Source: Peptococcaceae bacterium
Lineage (GTDB): Bacteria; Bacillota; DSM-521; Neomoorellales; Neomoorellaceae
Assembly: GCA_003509545.1 (NCBI GenBank)
Contig: DOLC01000019.1
Coordinates: forward strand, 1 to 6,807
DNA: 6,807 nt
Direction: 5' to 3'
Position numbers and translations under genes: made by a program. Shown piece by piece: positions 1 through 6,182 of the stretch. Each line of letters begins with the position of its first letter. The first letter of the stretch is position 1. Below the pieces are notes generated by a model. The model did not search any database, was not told the DNA's origin, and was given only the letters and a program-made list of their open reading frames with translations.

Positions 1-158
1 CAAAGGTGCGGAATGTGGGTTATACACTTAAATTTCTCGGGAAGTCCGGCCGCCAGGCCACAACTTGCAACCCGACCGCTTCCATCAAGGGTCTGCGTTA
101 CGTCGCGGTAAAAGTATCTTCCTTCCCGGGAAAAAGTAGGTCGGCATGGTAACGGTGT

Positions 159-184
159 AAAAAAAGCGCGGTTATTACCCGCGC
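159..184 (-). terminator. Rho-independent terminator ending the feoAB/ferritin-like transcript
   Basis: Read on the minus strand, a perfect 6-bp stem GCGCGG / CCGCGC with a 7-nt loop is followed directly by seven T residues. It lies about 55 bp past the stop codon of the ferritin-like remnant, in the correct orientation to end that transcription unit. This suggests the 3' end of the original operon is still in place although the genes before it are shortened. On the plus strand the hairpin is not followed by a T-run, so it acts in one direction only. Confidence 0.8.
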
Positions 185-239
185 CGTTTCCCCTTCCGGA
201 ACTTCAGTTTCCTCCTGTTTTTACTTACCTTTAATTACC

Positions 240-428
240 TCAAAAGGCCAAGCCGCAAGACCTCCTTCCATAAAGAAGACCCTGGTAAACCCTAAACAGT
301 TCCTCCTGGATGATAGCAACGTATTCCGGCCCGGTTAACATGCTGGCATGCTGGATATATTGGATCATGGCCGCATACTCCCAGGAGAGGTCCAGGTTTA
401 GCAGCCGGATAAGCTGGTCCATATTCAT
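240..428 (-). CDS. Truncated ferritin-like protein (probable remnant)
   Basis: This 62-residue reading frame starts with an ATG preceded by a GGGGGTG ribosome binding site 5 nt upstream. Residues 3-44 read like the first helix of bacterial ferritin-like/rubrerythrin-related proteins: a DQLIRLLNLDL lead-in, then EYAAMIQYIQHA, where E17 and H27 sit at positions typical of the helical metal site, then LTGPEYVAIIQEEL. Complete members are usually well over 100 residues and have a second E-x-x-H helix pair. Here the similarity stops at about residue 44, and the last 18 residues (FRVYQG to the end) do not look like the family. I could not recover the missing half in the other two frames before the terminator at 159-184. 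A complete protein would store or oxidise iron in the cytoplasm; this product lacks half of the site and probably does neither. It follows truncated feoB by 94 bp on the same strand. Confidence 0.6.
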   Translation of the reverse strand: MNMDQLIRLLNLDLSWEYAAMIQYIQHASMLTGPEYVAIIQEELFRVYQGLLYGRRSCGLAF

Positions 429-466
429 AGTTACACCCCCGAGGACTTAACTTTACCTAATAGTAG

Positions 467-494
467 GTTATGCTAGAATCTGGCACTTGTGCAA
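467..494 (-). promoter_or_regulatory. Weak possible promoter before the ferritin-like remnant
   Basis: On the minus strand TTGCAC (489-494) and CATAAC (467-472) are 16 nt apart, in the 94-bp gap between the feoB stop and the ferritin-like start. Each hexamer is a poor match to the consensus, so this is a suggestion only. The remnant could equally be read through from feoAB. A separate 14-nt palindrome (CCACTT-CT-AAGTGG, 505-518) lies just upstream and has no T-run to make it a terminator. Confidence 0.2.
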
Positions 495-522
495 AACCTC
501 ACTCCCACTTCTAAGTGGAAAG

Positions 523-1911
523 TTAGTAAGACGGTTGCAGTTCCGGAATGCTGACATTCGTGAGCATGGCTATCAACCTTTCCCGCGGGGAGTCGATGAT
601 GCGGCACGCTATTACCCCGGCTGCATTACAACCGAAGCCCATGCTCATGGTCAGAGCGTGTTTACCCTGGGTTCCCGCCCACTTAAACAAGCCGTCCAGG
701 TTGAAGGCCACCCGCGGAAGATATCCCAGGTCTTCCAAGAAAGTAAAAAGGGGGAAAAATATGGCCATGGGCGGCAACATGACGGCCACTACCCAGGCAG
801 TAGTACGATACACTCCTTCAATAACCAGTCCCTTCAACCAAAGGGGAAGGCCCCATTCCTGACTTAAGGCCATTAGCCTCTCTTCCCCAACTGCGAAAAG
901 GCGGGCCAGCACTTCTGAGGGATAATTGGCCCCTACCAGAGTGATCCAGAAAATAACCGCCAGTAGTAATAACATGACTGGAAAACCGGTCCAGGGAGAA
1001 GTCAAGAGATTGTCCAGCCAGCGATCCCGGTCAAAGGCCTCCGGCCGGGTCCTTTTCACTACCTTTTCGGCTACTTCCTCGGCCACCCGGTATAGGTGGC
1101 ACATGATGCGCTCGCTCAACTCTCCGGCCCGCTCCCCGCGGAGCAGCTCCACCAAGTGTTTTATGTCTTCACCCGTCCCTGCTATATTTTCGCCTTCCAG
1201 GAGGCGGAGGGCCTGCCAGCGAGCCCTACCCGGATCTTCCCGGGCATCCGGCAATAAGGGTACTATTTGCTCCACCATCCTTTCGATCTCCTCGTCGTAA
1301 CGCAGGATTCGGGGTTGCAACCCTCTTTTCCCATGCGCTACCCGGTAAATGGCCTCCTGCAGTTCCGCCAGGCCCTCACCGCGCCCGGCCGCCGTGGGTA
1401 CTGCCGGAACTCCGAGTTCCCGGGCCAGGGTGCGGGTGTCTACCTCCAATCCCCGCCTGCGGGCCTCGTCCGTCAAATTAACGCAGAGGACTGTTGCCGG
1501 AGATAGTTCCATGATTTGCAAGGCCAAGGCCAGGCTGCGCTCCAGAGCCGTAGCATCCACGACTACTACGGTTACCAGCGGCCGGCCCTCCCAAAGAAAG
1601 GTGCGGGCAACTTCCTCCTCCGGCGAAAGGGGGCGCAAAGAATAGGTCCCGGGCAGGTCTACCAAAAGAAACCGCATCCCGCGGTAACAATAGTTTCCCC
1701 AAGATAAGCCTACCGTTTTCCCTGCCCAGTTGCCGGTGTGCTGCCTGAGGCCCGTCAGGGCGTTGAAAACCGTAGTCTTCCCTATATTGGGATTTCCCGC
1801 CAGGGCTATAACTACAGGCCCTGGCTCCGCCCGGGCCCGGCGCGGCCCTCCGCAGGGGCAGCCGGGGGCGGGGAATAGGGCTTCGCTCCTCAAAGGAAGG
1901 TCCGCCCTCAT
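523..1911 (-). CDS. feoB: FeoB ferrous iron transporter, C-terminally truncated (probable pseudogene)
   Basis: FeoB is the inner-membrane ferrous iron transporter with an N-terminal GTPase domain. The ATG at 1911 overlaps the feoA stop (ATGA), giving 462 residues. A longer open frame extends upstream to 2151, but only as an out-of-frame shadow of feoA. Visible parts are: a short N-terminal tail with a CPC pair (C18, C20); G1 P-loop GNPNIGKTT (39-47); G3 DLPG (85-88); G4 NLTD (145-148); a helical linker to about residue 290; membrane segments near 308-328 and 371-391; and the FeoB hallmark GFGCN (425-429) with SPRERLIAMLTN (441-452). After LTN, family members normally continue with a P-C-N motif and a long second membrane half, for roughly 600 or more residues in total. 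Here ten unrelated residues lead to TAA. In the +1 frame, TGC AAC (Cys-Asn) appears 4 nt after the Pro codon (544-546), which hints at a frameshift, but the sequence beyond is also decayed. Iron transport is unlikely from this protein alone. Confidence 0.88.
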   Translation of the reverse strand: MRADLPLRSEALFPAPGCPCGGPRRARAEPGPVVIALAGNPNIGKTTVFNALTGLRQHTGNWAGKTVGLSWGNYCYRGMRFLLVDLPGTYSLRPLSPEEEVARTFLWEGRPLVTVVVVDATALERSLALALQIMELSPATVLCVNLTDEARRRGLEVDTRTLARELGVPAVPTAAGRGEGLAELQEAIYRVAHGKRGLQPRILRYDEEIERMVEQIVPLLPDAREDPGRARWQALRLLEGENIAGTGEDIKHLVELLRGERAGELSERIMCHLYRVAEEVAEKVVKRTRPEAFDRDRWLDNLLTSPWTGFPVMLLLLAVIFWITLVGANYPSEVLARLFAVGEERLMALSQEWGLPLWLKGLVIEGVYRTTAWVVAVMLPPMAIFFPLFTFLEDLGYLPRVAFNLDGLFKWAGTQGKHALTMSMGFGCNAAGVIACRIIDSPRERLIAMLTNVSIPELQPSY

Positions 1912-2177
1912 GGAACCACACCTTCCCCCCAGGCCTCCACCCGGATCAAGGCGGCCGTTTCCCTCCGCAAGGCAATGGTCACGCCCCTCAGGCGGTAGGC
2001 CACCGGATCCCCCGTCGGGCTCCTCCGCACCACTTCCACTAGGGTGCCCGGCGTAAAGCCCAGATCCATAAACCTCCGCCGCCAGAAATCCCGCGCCACA
2101 ATCTCCAATACGCGGCCGCAGCTTCCCGGGGGTAGATCGCCCAAGAAACATGCCCTTCTCGTCAGTCTAACGGACAC
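1908..2177 (-). CDS. feoA: FeoA family protein
   Basis: FeoA is a small cytoplasmic protein with an SH3-like fold that works with FeoB in ferrous iron uptake. The 89 residues match the family throughout: L-PPGSCGRVLEI (15-27), RRRFMDLGFTPGT (33-45), VEVVRRSPTGDPVAYRLRG (47-65) and the closing IALRRETAALIRVE (68-81). The length is normal. The GTG start is chosen because a strong GGAGGAGG ribosome binding site (2188-2195) lies 10 nt upstream and because the conserved part starts about 12 residues in. Its TGA stop overlaps the feoB ATG, indicating translational coupling. It is the first gene of the unit, downstream of the promoter at 2248-2275. Unlike feoB it appears intact. Confidence 0.93.
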   Translation of the reverse strand: MSVRLTRRACFLGDLPPGSCGRVLEIVARDFWRRRFMDLGFTPGTLVEVVRRSPTGDPVAYRLRGVTIALRRETAALIRVEAWGEGVVP

Positions 2178-2205
2178 CAGAACAGCGCCTCCTCCAGGTA
2201 TCCTC

Positions 2206-2233
2206 GACGCCCCTTTTCCCGGGAGGGGACGTC
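2206..2233 (-). promoter_or_regulatory. Hairpin in the feoA 5' leader
   Basis: GACG CCCC and GGGG CGTC form an 8-bp stem with a single bulged A and an 11-nt loop. It lies between the proposed feoA transcription start and the ribosome binding site at 2188-2195. No T-run follows on either strand, so it is not a terminator. It may stabilise the transcript or affect access to the ribosome binding site; no known riboswitch class was recognised. Confidence 0.35.
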
Positions 2234-2239
2234 AAGGTC

Positions 2240-2251
2240 TAAGGTTCCTTA
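2240..2251. promoter_or_regulatory. Candidate metalloregulator operator (TAAGG-TT-CCTTA)
   Basis: A perfect inverted repeat with 5-bp arms, TAAGG and CCTTA, around a TT centre overlaps the -10 box and expected start site of the feoA promoter. This is where a repressor would block transcription. The AAGG/CCTT half-sites are of the general type seen in DtxR/MntR-family operators, and an MntR-type gene is divergently adjacent. The link to that regulator is inference. A second, shorter palindrome (AGAAATTCT) lies in the promoter spacer. Confidence 0.4.
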
Positions 2252-2275
2252 TCTGTTGAGAAATTCTTCAGTCAA
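2248..2275 (-). promoter_or_regulatory. Promoter of feoAB
   Basis: On the minus strand a -35 box TTGACT (2270-2275, 5 of 6 to consensus) and a -10 box GATAAG (2248-2253, 4 of 6) are spaced by 16 nt. Transcription would begin near 2241, leaving a leader of about 65 nt that holds the hairpin at 2206-2233 and the feoA ribosome binding site. The -35 box is only 2 bp from the direct repeat that brackets the neighbouring structured element. Confidence 0.6.
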
Positions 2276-2277
2276 TG

Positions 2278-2562
2278 GGGGTAGAAGCTGGCGCATCCCC
2301 AGTTTTGATCCCGGCCTGCTTGGCTTTCGCTCGCAAAGGCCTCCCTCGCGGGCAGGACTTTTGCTTGGCTCAAGGCTTCGGCAGGCTTCCCGGCAAATTT
2401 GGCATCCTGCCTCAGTTGCCGGCCTCGGCCATCCGTGGCCTCGGGCCTTTCTTAAGCCCTTCGCCAAGCTTAAAGCCTGGGCTGGCCGCGAAGGCTGTTC
2501 GCTCTATCTCAAGTCCAAGCAGGCCTGCCCCGCAAAAACTGGGGATAACTCAGGGGTAGAAG
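2278..2562. repeat. Inverted-repeat element, MITE-like or structured RNA
   Basis: The outer stem is a 12-bp perfect inverted repeat, ATCCCCAGTTTT (2295-2306) with AAAACTGGGGAT (2535-2546). After an internal loop comes an 11-bp perfect stem, GGCCTGCTTGG (2313-2323) with CCAAGCAGGCC (2515-2525), which extends 3 bp further past one bulge. The interior is rich in smaller inverted repeats: CCGGCAA/TTGCCGG, GGCCA/TGGCC, TTAAGC/GCTTAA and CCTTCGC/GCGAAGG. An exact 10-bp direct repeat, GGGGTAGAAG, brackets everything at 2278-2287 and 2553-2562, like a target-site duplication. However, 7 and 6 bp separate it from the stem ends, so the true termini are uncertain. The open frames through it start with TTG without a ribosome binding site and have repetitive, arginine/proline-rich translations, so I do not regard them as genes. 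It lies between the feoA promoter and the regulator gene. Family unknown. Confidence 0.6.
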
Positions 2563-2621
2563 AAAACTCTGTTAGATAATATGAGCGGAGCCCGGTTTTG
2601 GACTCCGCCAAAAAAGTTGGC

Positions 2622-2662
2622 CGCCGCTAAAGAGGAGCCCTTCGGCCCCAGCGGCGTATAAT
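2622..2662 (+). promoter_or_regulatory. Hairpin next to a TATAAT box, possible promoter of the regulator gene
   Basis: CGCCGCT (2622-2628) and AGCGGCG (2650-2656) form a 7-bp stem enclosing a smaller imperfect hairpin (GGAGCC/GGCCCC). It ends directly at a perfect TATAAT (2657-2662). A start near 2669 would leave a leader of about 24 nt before the GTG at 2693. No good -35 box is seen 16-18 bp upstream, so use as a promoter is uncertain. A further stem, GCGGAG/CTCCGC, lies at 2585-2608. Confidence 0.35.
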
Positions 2663-2692
2663 ATCGGTGGGAGGTTGCGGGAGGGGGAAAGG

Positions 2693-3187
2693 GTGGTCCA
2701 GAAGGAAAGGTTTCGTACTTTTCGCGGTTATACCTTGCTGGCCCAGGAAAGCGGGGGCCTAACCCCGGGTATGGAAGATTACCTGGAAATGATCTGCCGT
2801 CTGGCAGCCCGGGAGGGCTTCACCAGGATCCAGGAACTGGCCGAAGCCCTCAATGTCCAACCGTCTTCGGCCACCAAGATGGTCCAACGGCTGGCCGAAG
2901 GGCGTTATTTAATCTATGAAAAATACGGCGTCATCAAACTGACGGCCCTGGGCAAGCAAACAGGACAAGAACTCCTTGCCCGTCACAACACCCTCAGGGA
3001 ATTCCTGGCCATAATCGGCGCCACCGGCCATTTGCTGGAAGACACGGAGAAGATCGAGCACAATTTGAGCCAGGAAACCCTGGCGTGCATTACCCGTTTG
3101 GTAAAGTTCTTCCGGGAACGGCCGGAGTGCCTGGCCTCCTTTTACGATTACTGCCGTCAATCGGACAACGCTGGAGGGGAGCCTTAG
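2693..3187 (+). CDS. MntR/DtxR-family metal-dependent transcriptional regulator
   Basis: A cytoplasmic metal-sensing repressor of 164 residues, close to the family's usual length plus an N-terminal extension of about 20 residues. A winged helix-turn-helix covers about 27-90, with the recognition part PSSATKMVQRLAEGRYLIYEKYG (57-79) very like MntR. The dimerisation domain follows (about 91-150). All six metal ligands of Bacillus subtilis MntR have counterparts: D29, E32, H98, E119, E122 and H123. The GTG at 2693 is preferred because AGGGGG lies 5 nt upstream; a TTG at 2675 would sit directly against its GGGAGG and add 6 residues. The gene diverges from feoAB across a 515-bp gap, so it may control iron or manganese uptake there. 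There is no C-terminal SH3-like domain as in DtxR or IdeR. Whether it senses manganese or iron cannot be told from sequence alone, so no symbol is assigned. Confidence 0.9.
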   Translation: MVQKERFRTFRGYTLLAQESGGLTPGMEDYLEMICRLAAREGFTRIQELAEALNVQPSSATKMVQRLAEGRYLIYEKYGVIKLTALGKQTGQELLARHNTLREFLAIIGATGHLLEDTEKIEHNLSQETLACITRLVKFFRERPECLASFYDYCRQSDNAGGEP

Positions 3188-4479
3188 GGCCCTGTTCCCA
3201 GGCCCTCGATGCGCCAGCCTAAACCGGGTATTTCCTGGCGCAGGATTAGAAACCGCACCTGTACCCCGCTCTCGGCGGTTATGGCCCGCCGGAAGGTGAA
3301 GTCCACCGCCACCTGGTAACGTTTAACATCGGGGGGATCCCCGTCCTGCGGGGGGAACTCTTTAATGCTCACGATCTTAGCCCCGGCCACGTTGTTCAGA
3401 CCGTCGCGGTCGTTAACACTGAAGGAGGGGTTGTACAGGCGATTATTATCCATATTGTTAAAAAGGTAACCCACCAGGTTCCGCCTGCTCAAGGCGGCGT
3501 GGGCCGTACGCCTGTCCCCGTTGCCCACCGCCTGGTAGAAAAGGCGGATCACCTCTTCCGGGCTCAGGGCGGCCAACCGCTTTTCCAGGGGATCTTCACG
3601 ATTAACAATGCCGGCCAGCCATTCGCCCCACGTCTTGCCGGTCACTTCCTCCAGGCGCCTGCCCTTTAACGAACAAGCAAAGGCATCGTGCCGGCCGGCA
3701 TCCAGCCAGGCCCCCACGATCTCACCCTCGAACTTCACCACTACCGCCCGGCCGGTCCAGCGGCGGGGGTGCATAAACTCGGGCAGCGGTTGCTCCAGTT
3801 TGTATAGATTCACCTGCACTTCCTTACCCAGGTAGGGAGTGATATCCAATCCCACGTCTTTATTTAGCTCATTGTTGTAGGCCCAGTAAATAACCACCGG
3901 GAAATCTCCGGCGTTGTGGATCAGCTCTTCCGGCAGTTTTCCCTCCATGGTATTGGCTTTGAAAAGGACATCCCAACCGTATTCCTTGAGAAAGGCCGCG
4001 TCGTCGGGGTCCACCTCGCCGGTGGCATTTCTATATTCCGTCAGGCAGTGGAGCATAATATTGAACTGGGGCGGCACCCGATACCAGGCGTTCTCTAGAG
4101 CTAAATAGCCGGGTTCCTCGGGATTAAAATCCTTATACAGGTAAAGGTATTCTTTACTGCGGGCTATTTGCTCTCCTTCCTTAACTTTAAAAACCACATA
4201 GTGCTTAGTCCAGGGCCAGGAAGTCGGCGGCTGCTCAGGCTCGGCCTGATCGAGATAGGATACTAGCTTGGCCGCCAGTTTGGCGTCTTCCATCTCCACT
4301 AACTTCACCTTATCGTCGGAGCCTTCCTCGGCGTAAAGCTCCACGCCGATTACGTCGTCCTTGAATTCAGGATACTTGGCCGCCGTGGTGACCTGGGGAC
4401 GACCGAAGCTAAAGGCCAGGACCAGGGCCACCACCGCAACCCCTAAAGTCATGATCAGCACCCTACCCTTGCTGCCCAC
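3184..4479 (-). CDS. Membrane-anchored or secreted protein of unknown function (possible DUF4829 C-terminal domain)
   Basis: A 431-residue protein that I cannot assign to a function. Residues 7-26 form a single hydrophobic segment after a short basic start, which suggests a signal peptide or membrane anchor; no lipobox Cys is present. The exported middle part (about 35-290) is acidic and rich in aromatic residues, with a FLKEYGWDV stretch near 163-171 that recalls DUF4830-type proteins. The C-terminal part (about 305-431), from SPEEVIRLFYQAVGNGD to the closing GWRIEGLGTGP, resembles DUF4829/NTF2-like domains; both family calls are from memory. The start is GTG with GGGGG 11 nt upstream. It follows guaA by 78 bp on the same strand with no terminator between, so it may be read through from guaA. 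Its TAA interlocks with the regulator's TAG on the other strand. Confidence 0.75.
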   Translation of the reverse strand: MGSKGRVLIMTLGVAVVALVLAFSFGRPQVTTAAKYPEFKDDVIGVELYAEEGSDDKVKLVEMEDAKLAAKLVSYLDQAEPEQPPTSWPWTKHYVVFKVKEGEQIARSKEYLYLYKDFNPEEPGYLALENAWYRVPPQFNIMLHCLTEYRNATGEVDPDDAAFLKEYGWDVLFKANTMEGKLPEELIHNAGDFPVVIYWAYNNELNKDVGLDITPYLGKEVQVNLYKLEQPLPEFMHPRRWTGRAVVVKFEGEIVGAWLDAGRHDAFACSLKGRRLEEVTGKTWGEWLAGIVNREDPLEKRLAALSPEEVIRLFYQAVGNGDRRTAHAALSRRNLVGYLFNNMDNNRLYNPSFSVNDRDGLNNVAGAKIVSIKEFPPQDGDPPDVKRYQVAVDFTFRRAITAESGVQVRFLILRQEIPGLGWRIEGLGTGP

Positions 4480-4557
4480 CTTGCATACGCCCCCTTCCCG
4501 GAGATGGTTTTCGCCAGGCCGGCAGGTAAGGTTTGTCTTTAGTTTGAACCAATTTCC

Positions 4558-6084
4558 TCATTCCCATTCTATGGTAGCCGGCGGCTTAGAAGTAATATCG
4601 TATACCACGCGATTCACGTGGCGTACTTCGTTGACAATACGGGACGCGATCCTCTCGAGAAGATCGTAAGGCAGCCTGGCCCAGTCGGCCGTCATGGCGT
4701 CTTCGCTGGTGACCGCCCGCACGACAATGGGATAAGCATAGGTTCGCTCGTCGCCCATAACTCCCACACTTTTCAGGGACGGCAGCACGGCAAAAGACTG
4801 CCATATTTTGCGGTACAGCCCTGCCCGGCGGATCTCTTCCACTACTATGGCATCGGCCCGGCGCAAAATTTCCAGCTTTTCCCTGGTCACTTCTCCCAGA
4901 ATACGGATGGCTAACCCGGGGCCGGGGAAGGGCTGCCGCCAGACGATTTCTTCGGGCAAGCCCAATTCCTCCCCTACCCGGCGTACTTCGTCTTTAAACA
5001 GCAGCCTCAGGGGTTCGATCAACTCCAGCTCCATATCTTCGGGGAGGCCCCCTACGTTGTGGTGGCTCTTGATCACCGCCGCGGTTTCCGTACCGCTCTC
5101 TATGACGTCGGGATAAACCGTTCCCTGGACCAGGAAATCCACCTTGCCCAGTTTGCGCGCCTCCTCTTCAAAGACGCGGATAAATTCTTCCCCAATGATC
5201 TTACGCTTCTGTTCCGGGTCGATCACCCCTCGAAGCCGGTTTAAGAAGCGCTCACTGGCGTCCACGTAAACAAGGTTCGCCTTAAGGACCTTGTGGAAAG
5301 TCTCCTGCACCTGTTCGGGTTCTCCTTGGCGCAGGAGGCCGTGGTTGACAAAAACACAGACCAGCCGGTCCCCGATGGCCCGGTGCACCAGGGCGGCCGC
5401 TACGGAAGAATCTACACCCCCGCTCAAGGCGCACAGGGCCCGGCCGTCTCCCACCCTTTCCCGGATGGCCTTTACCTGTTCCTGGATAAAAGAACTCACC
5501 GTCCATTCGCCCTTAGCCCCGCAAACTTCGAGCAAGAACCGGCGGATAATGTCCTGGCCTAAGGGTGTATGTCTTACTTCCGGGTGAAATTGCAGGCCGT
5601 AGAGCTTGCGGGCAGGGTTGCTCATGGCGGCCACTGGTGTGTAGAGAGAGCGGGCGGTTATACGGAAACCGGGCGGCGGCTCGCTGATATAATCGCCGTG
5701 GCTCATCCACACCGTAAAGGTGGAAGGCATTCCTTCAAACAAAGGATCTTCGCCGGTCACTTCCACAACGGTCTTGCCGTATTCTTTGCCTTCCGCTTCC
5801 TCCACGCGACCTCCCAGATCATGGGCCATGAGTTGCATACCGTAACAAATGCCCAAAATGGGAACACCGGCCTCGTAAAGGGCCTGGTCAATGCGCGGCG
5901 CGCCGGGGCCGTAGACGCTGGCCGGGCCGCCGGAAAAGACAATGCCCTTTGGCTTGCGCGCCAGAATATTTTCCACGGGCGTATAGTAGGGCAACACCTC
6001 GCAGTAAACGTGACACTCCCGGATACGCCGGGCAATGAGCTGGCTGTACTGTCCGCCGAAATCCAGAACTACTACGTAATCCAT
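4558..6084 (-). CDS. guaA: GMP synthase (glutamine-hydrolysing)
   Basis: Makes GMP from XMP, ATP and glutamine in the cytoplasm, the last step of de novo guanine-nucleotide synthesis. The 508 residues match the usual full length. The N-terminal class I glutamine amidotransferase domain (about 1-190) shows the FGGQYSQLIARR start, the nucleophile C80 in GICYGMQ, and H167 and E169 in FHPE. The ATP-pyrophosphatase domain follows, with P-loop SGGVDSS (221-227). The C-terminal dimerisation domain contains the QPFPGPGLAIRILGE motif and ends in the canonical KPPATIEWE. All catalytic residues are present. The ATG start has AGGA/GAGG sites 4-10 nt upstream. It lies 98 bp after hpt on the same strand. 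A TTGACA (6104-6109) upstream has no -10 box at a workable distance, so it probably depends on transcription from further up. Confidence 0.97.
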   Translation of the reverse strand: MDYVVVLDFGGQYSQLIARRIRECHVYCEVLPYYTPVENILARKPKGIVFSGGPASVYGPGAPRIDQALYEAGVPILGICYGMQLMAHDLGGRVEEAEGKEYGKTVVEVTGEDPLFEGMPSTFTVWMSHGDYISEPPPGFRITARSLYTPVAAMSNPARKLYGLQFHPEVRHTPLGQDIIRRFLLEVCGAKGEWTVSSFIQEQVKAIRERVGDGRALCALSGGVDSSVAAALVHRAIGDRLVCVFVNHGLLRQGEPEQVQETFHKVLKANLVYVDASERFLNRLRGVIDPEQKRKIIGEEFIRVFEEEARKLGKVDFLVQGTVYPDVIESGTETAAVIKSHHNVGGLPEDMELELIEPLRLLFKDEVRRVGEELGLPEEIVWRQPFPGPGLAIRILGEVTREKLEILRRADAIVVEEIRRAGLYRKIWQSFAVLPSLKSVGVMGDERTYAYPIVVRAVTSEDAMTADWARLPYDLLERIASRIVNEVRHVNRVVYDITSKPPATIEWE

Positions 6085-6147
6085 CTTATCCTAACCTCGC
6101 TTCTGTCAAGCTTGCCCCCCGATTCCGGGGTCGGAAGCCCAACCCCT

Positions 6148-6175
6148 TGCCCCCCGGCCGTGGACGGCCGGGCAA
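6148..6175 (-). promoter_or_regulatory. Strong GC-rich hairpin between hpt and guaA
   Basis: A perfect 9-bp stem, CCCGGCCGT / ACGGCCGGG with a 2-nt loop as written (6153-6172), can extend through TTG/CAA with a CCC bulge. It begins 8 bp after the hpt stop codon. No T-run follows on the minus strand, so it is not a standard terminator. A smaller stem, CCCC/GGGG, lies at about 6117-6130. It may protect the hpt message or lower read-through into guaA; both ideas are inference. Confidence 0.4.
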
Positions 6176-6182
6176 CCTCGCC

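Noticed and set aside
3..152. Plus-strand frame open from the left edge to a TAA at 150-152 (about 49 codons)
   Set aside because: No recognisable family, no visible start, and too short to separate from chance at a window edge. It could be the end of a gene lying to the left.
1912..2151. 80-codon upstream extension of the feoB frame
   Set aside because: It lies wholly inside feoA in another frame and has a low-complexity Gly/Pro/Arg translation. The ATG at 1911, overlapping the feoA stop, is the natural start.
2249..2579. Open frames on both strands through the structured element (plus 2256-2579 and 2275-2559, minus 2249-2467)
   Set aside because: Two of them (plus 2256, minus 2467) start with TTG without a ribosome binding site, the translations are unlike any family, and open frames on both strands are expected in GC-rich inverted repeats.
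6104..6109. TTGACA as a -35 box for guaA
   Set aside because: A -10 box at 16-18 nt would overlap the start codon, and no suitable hexamer is there.
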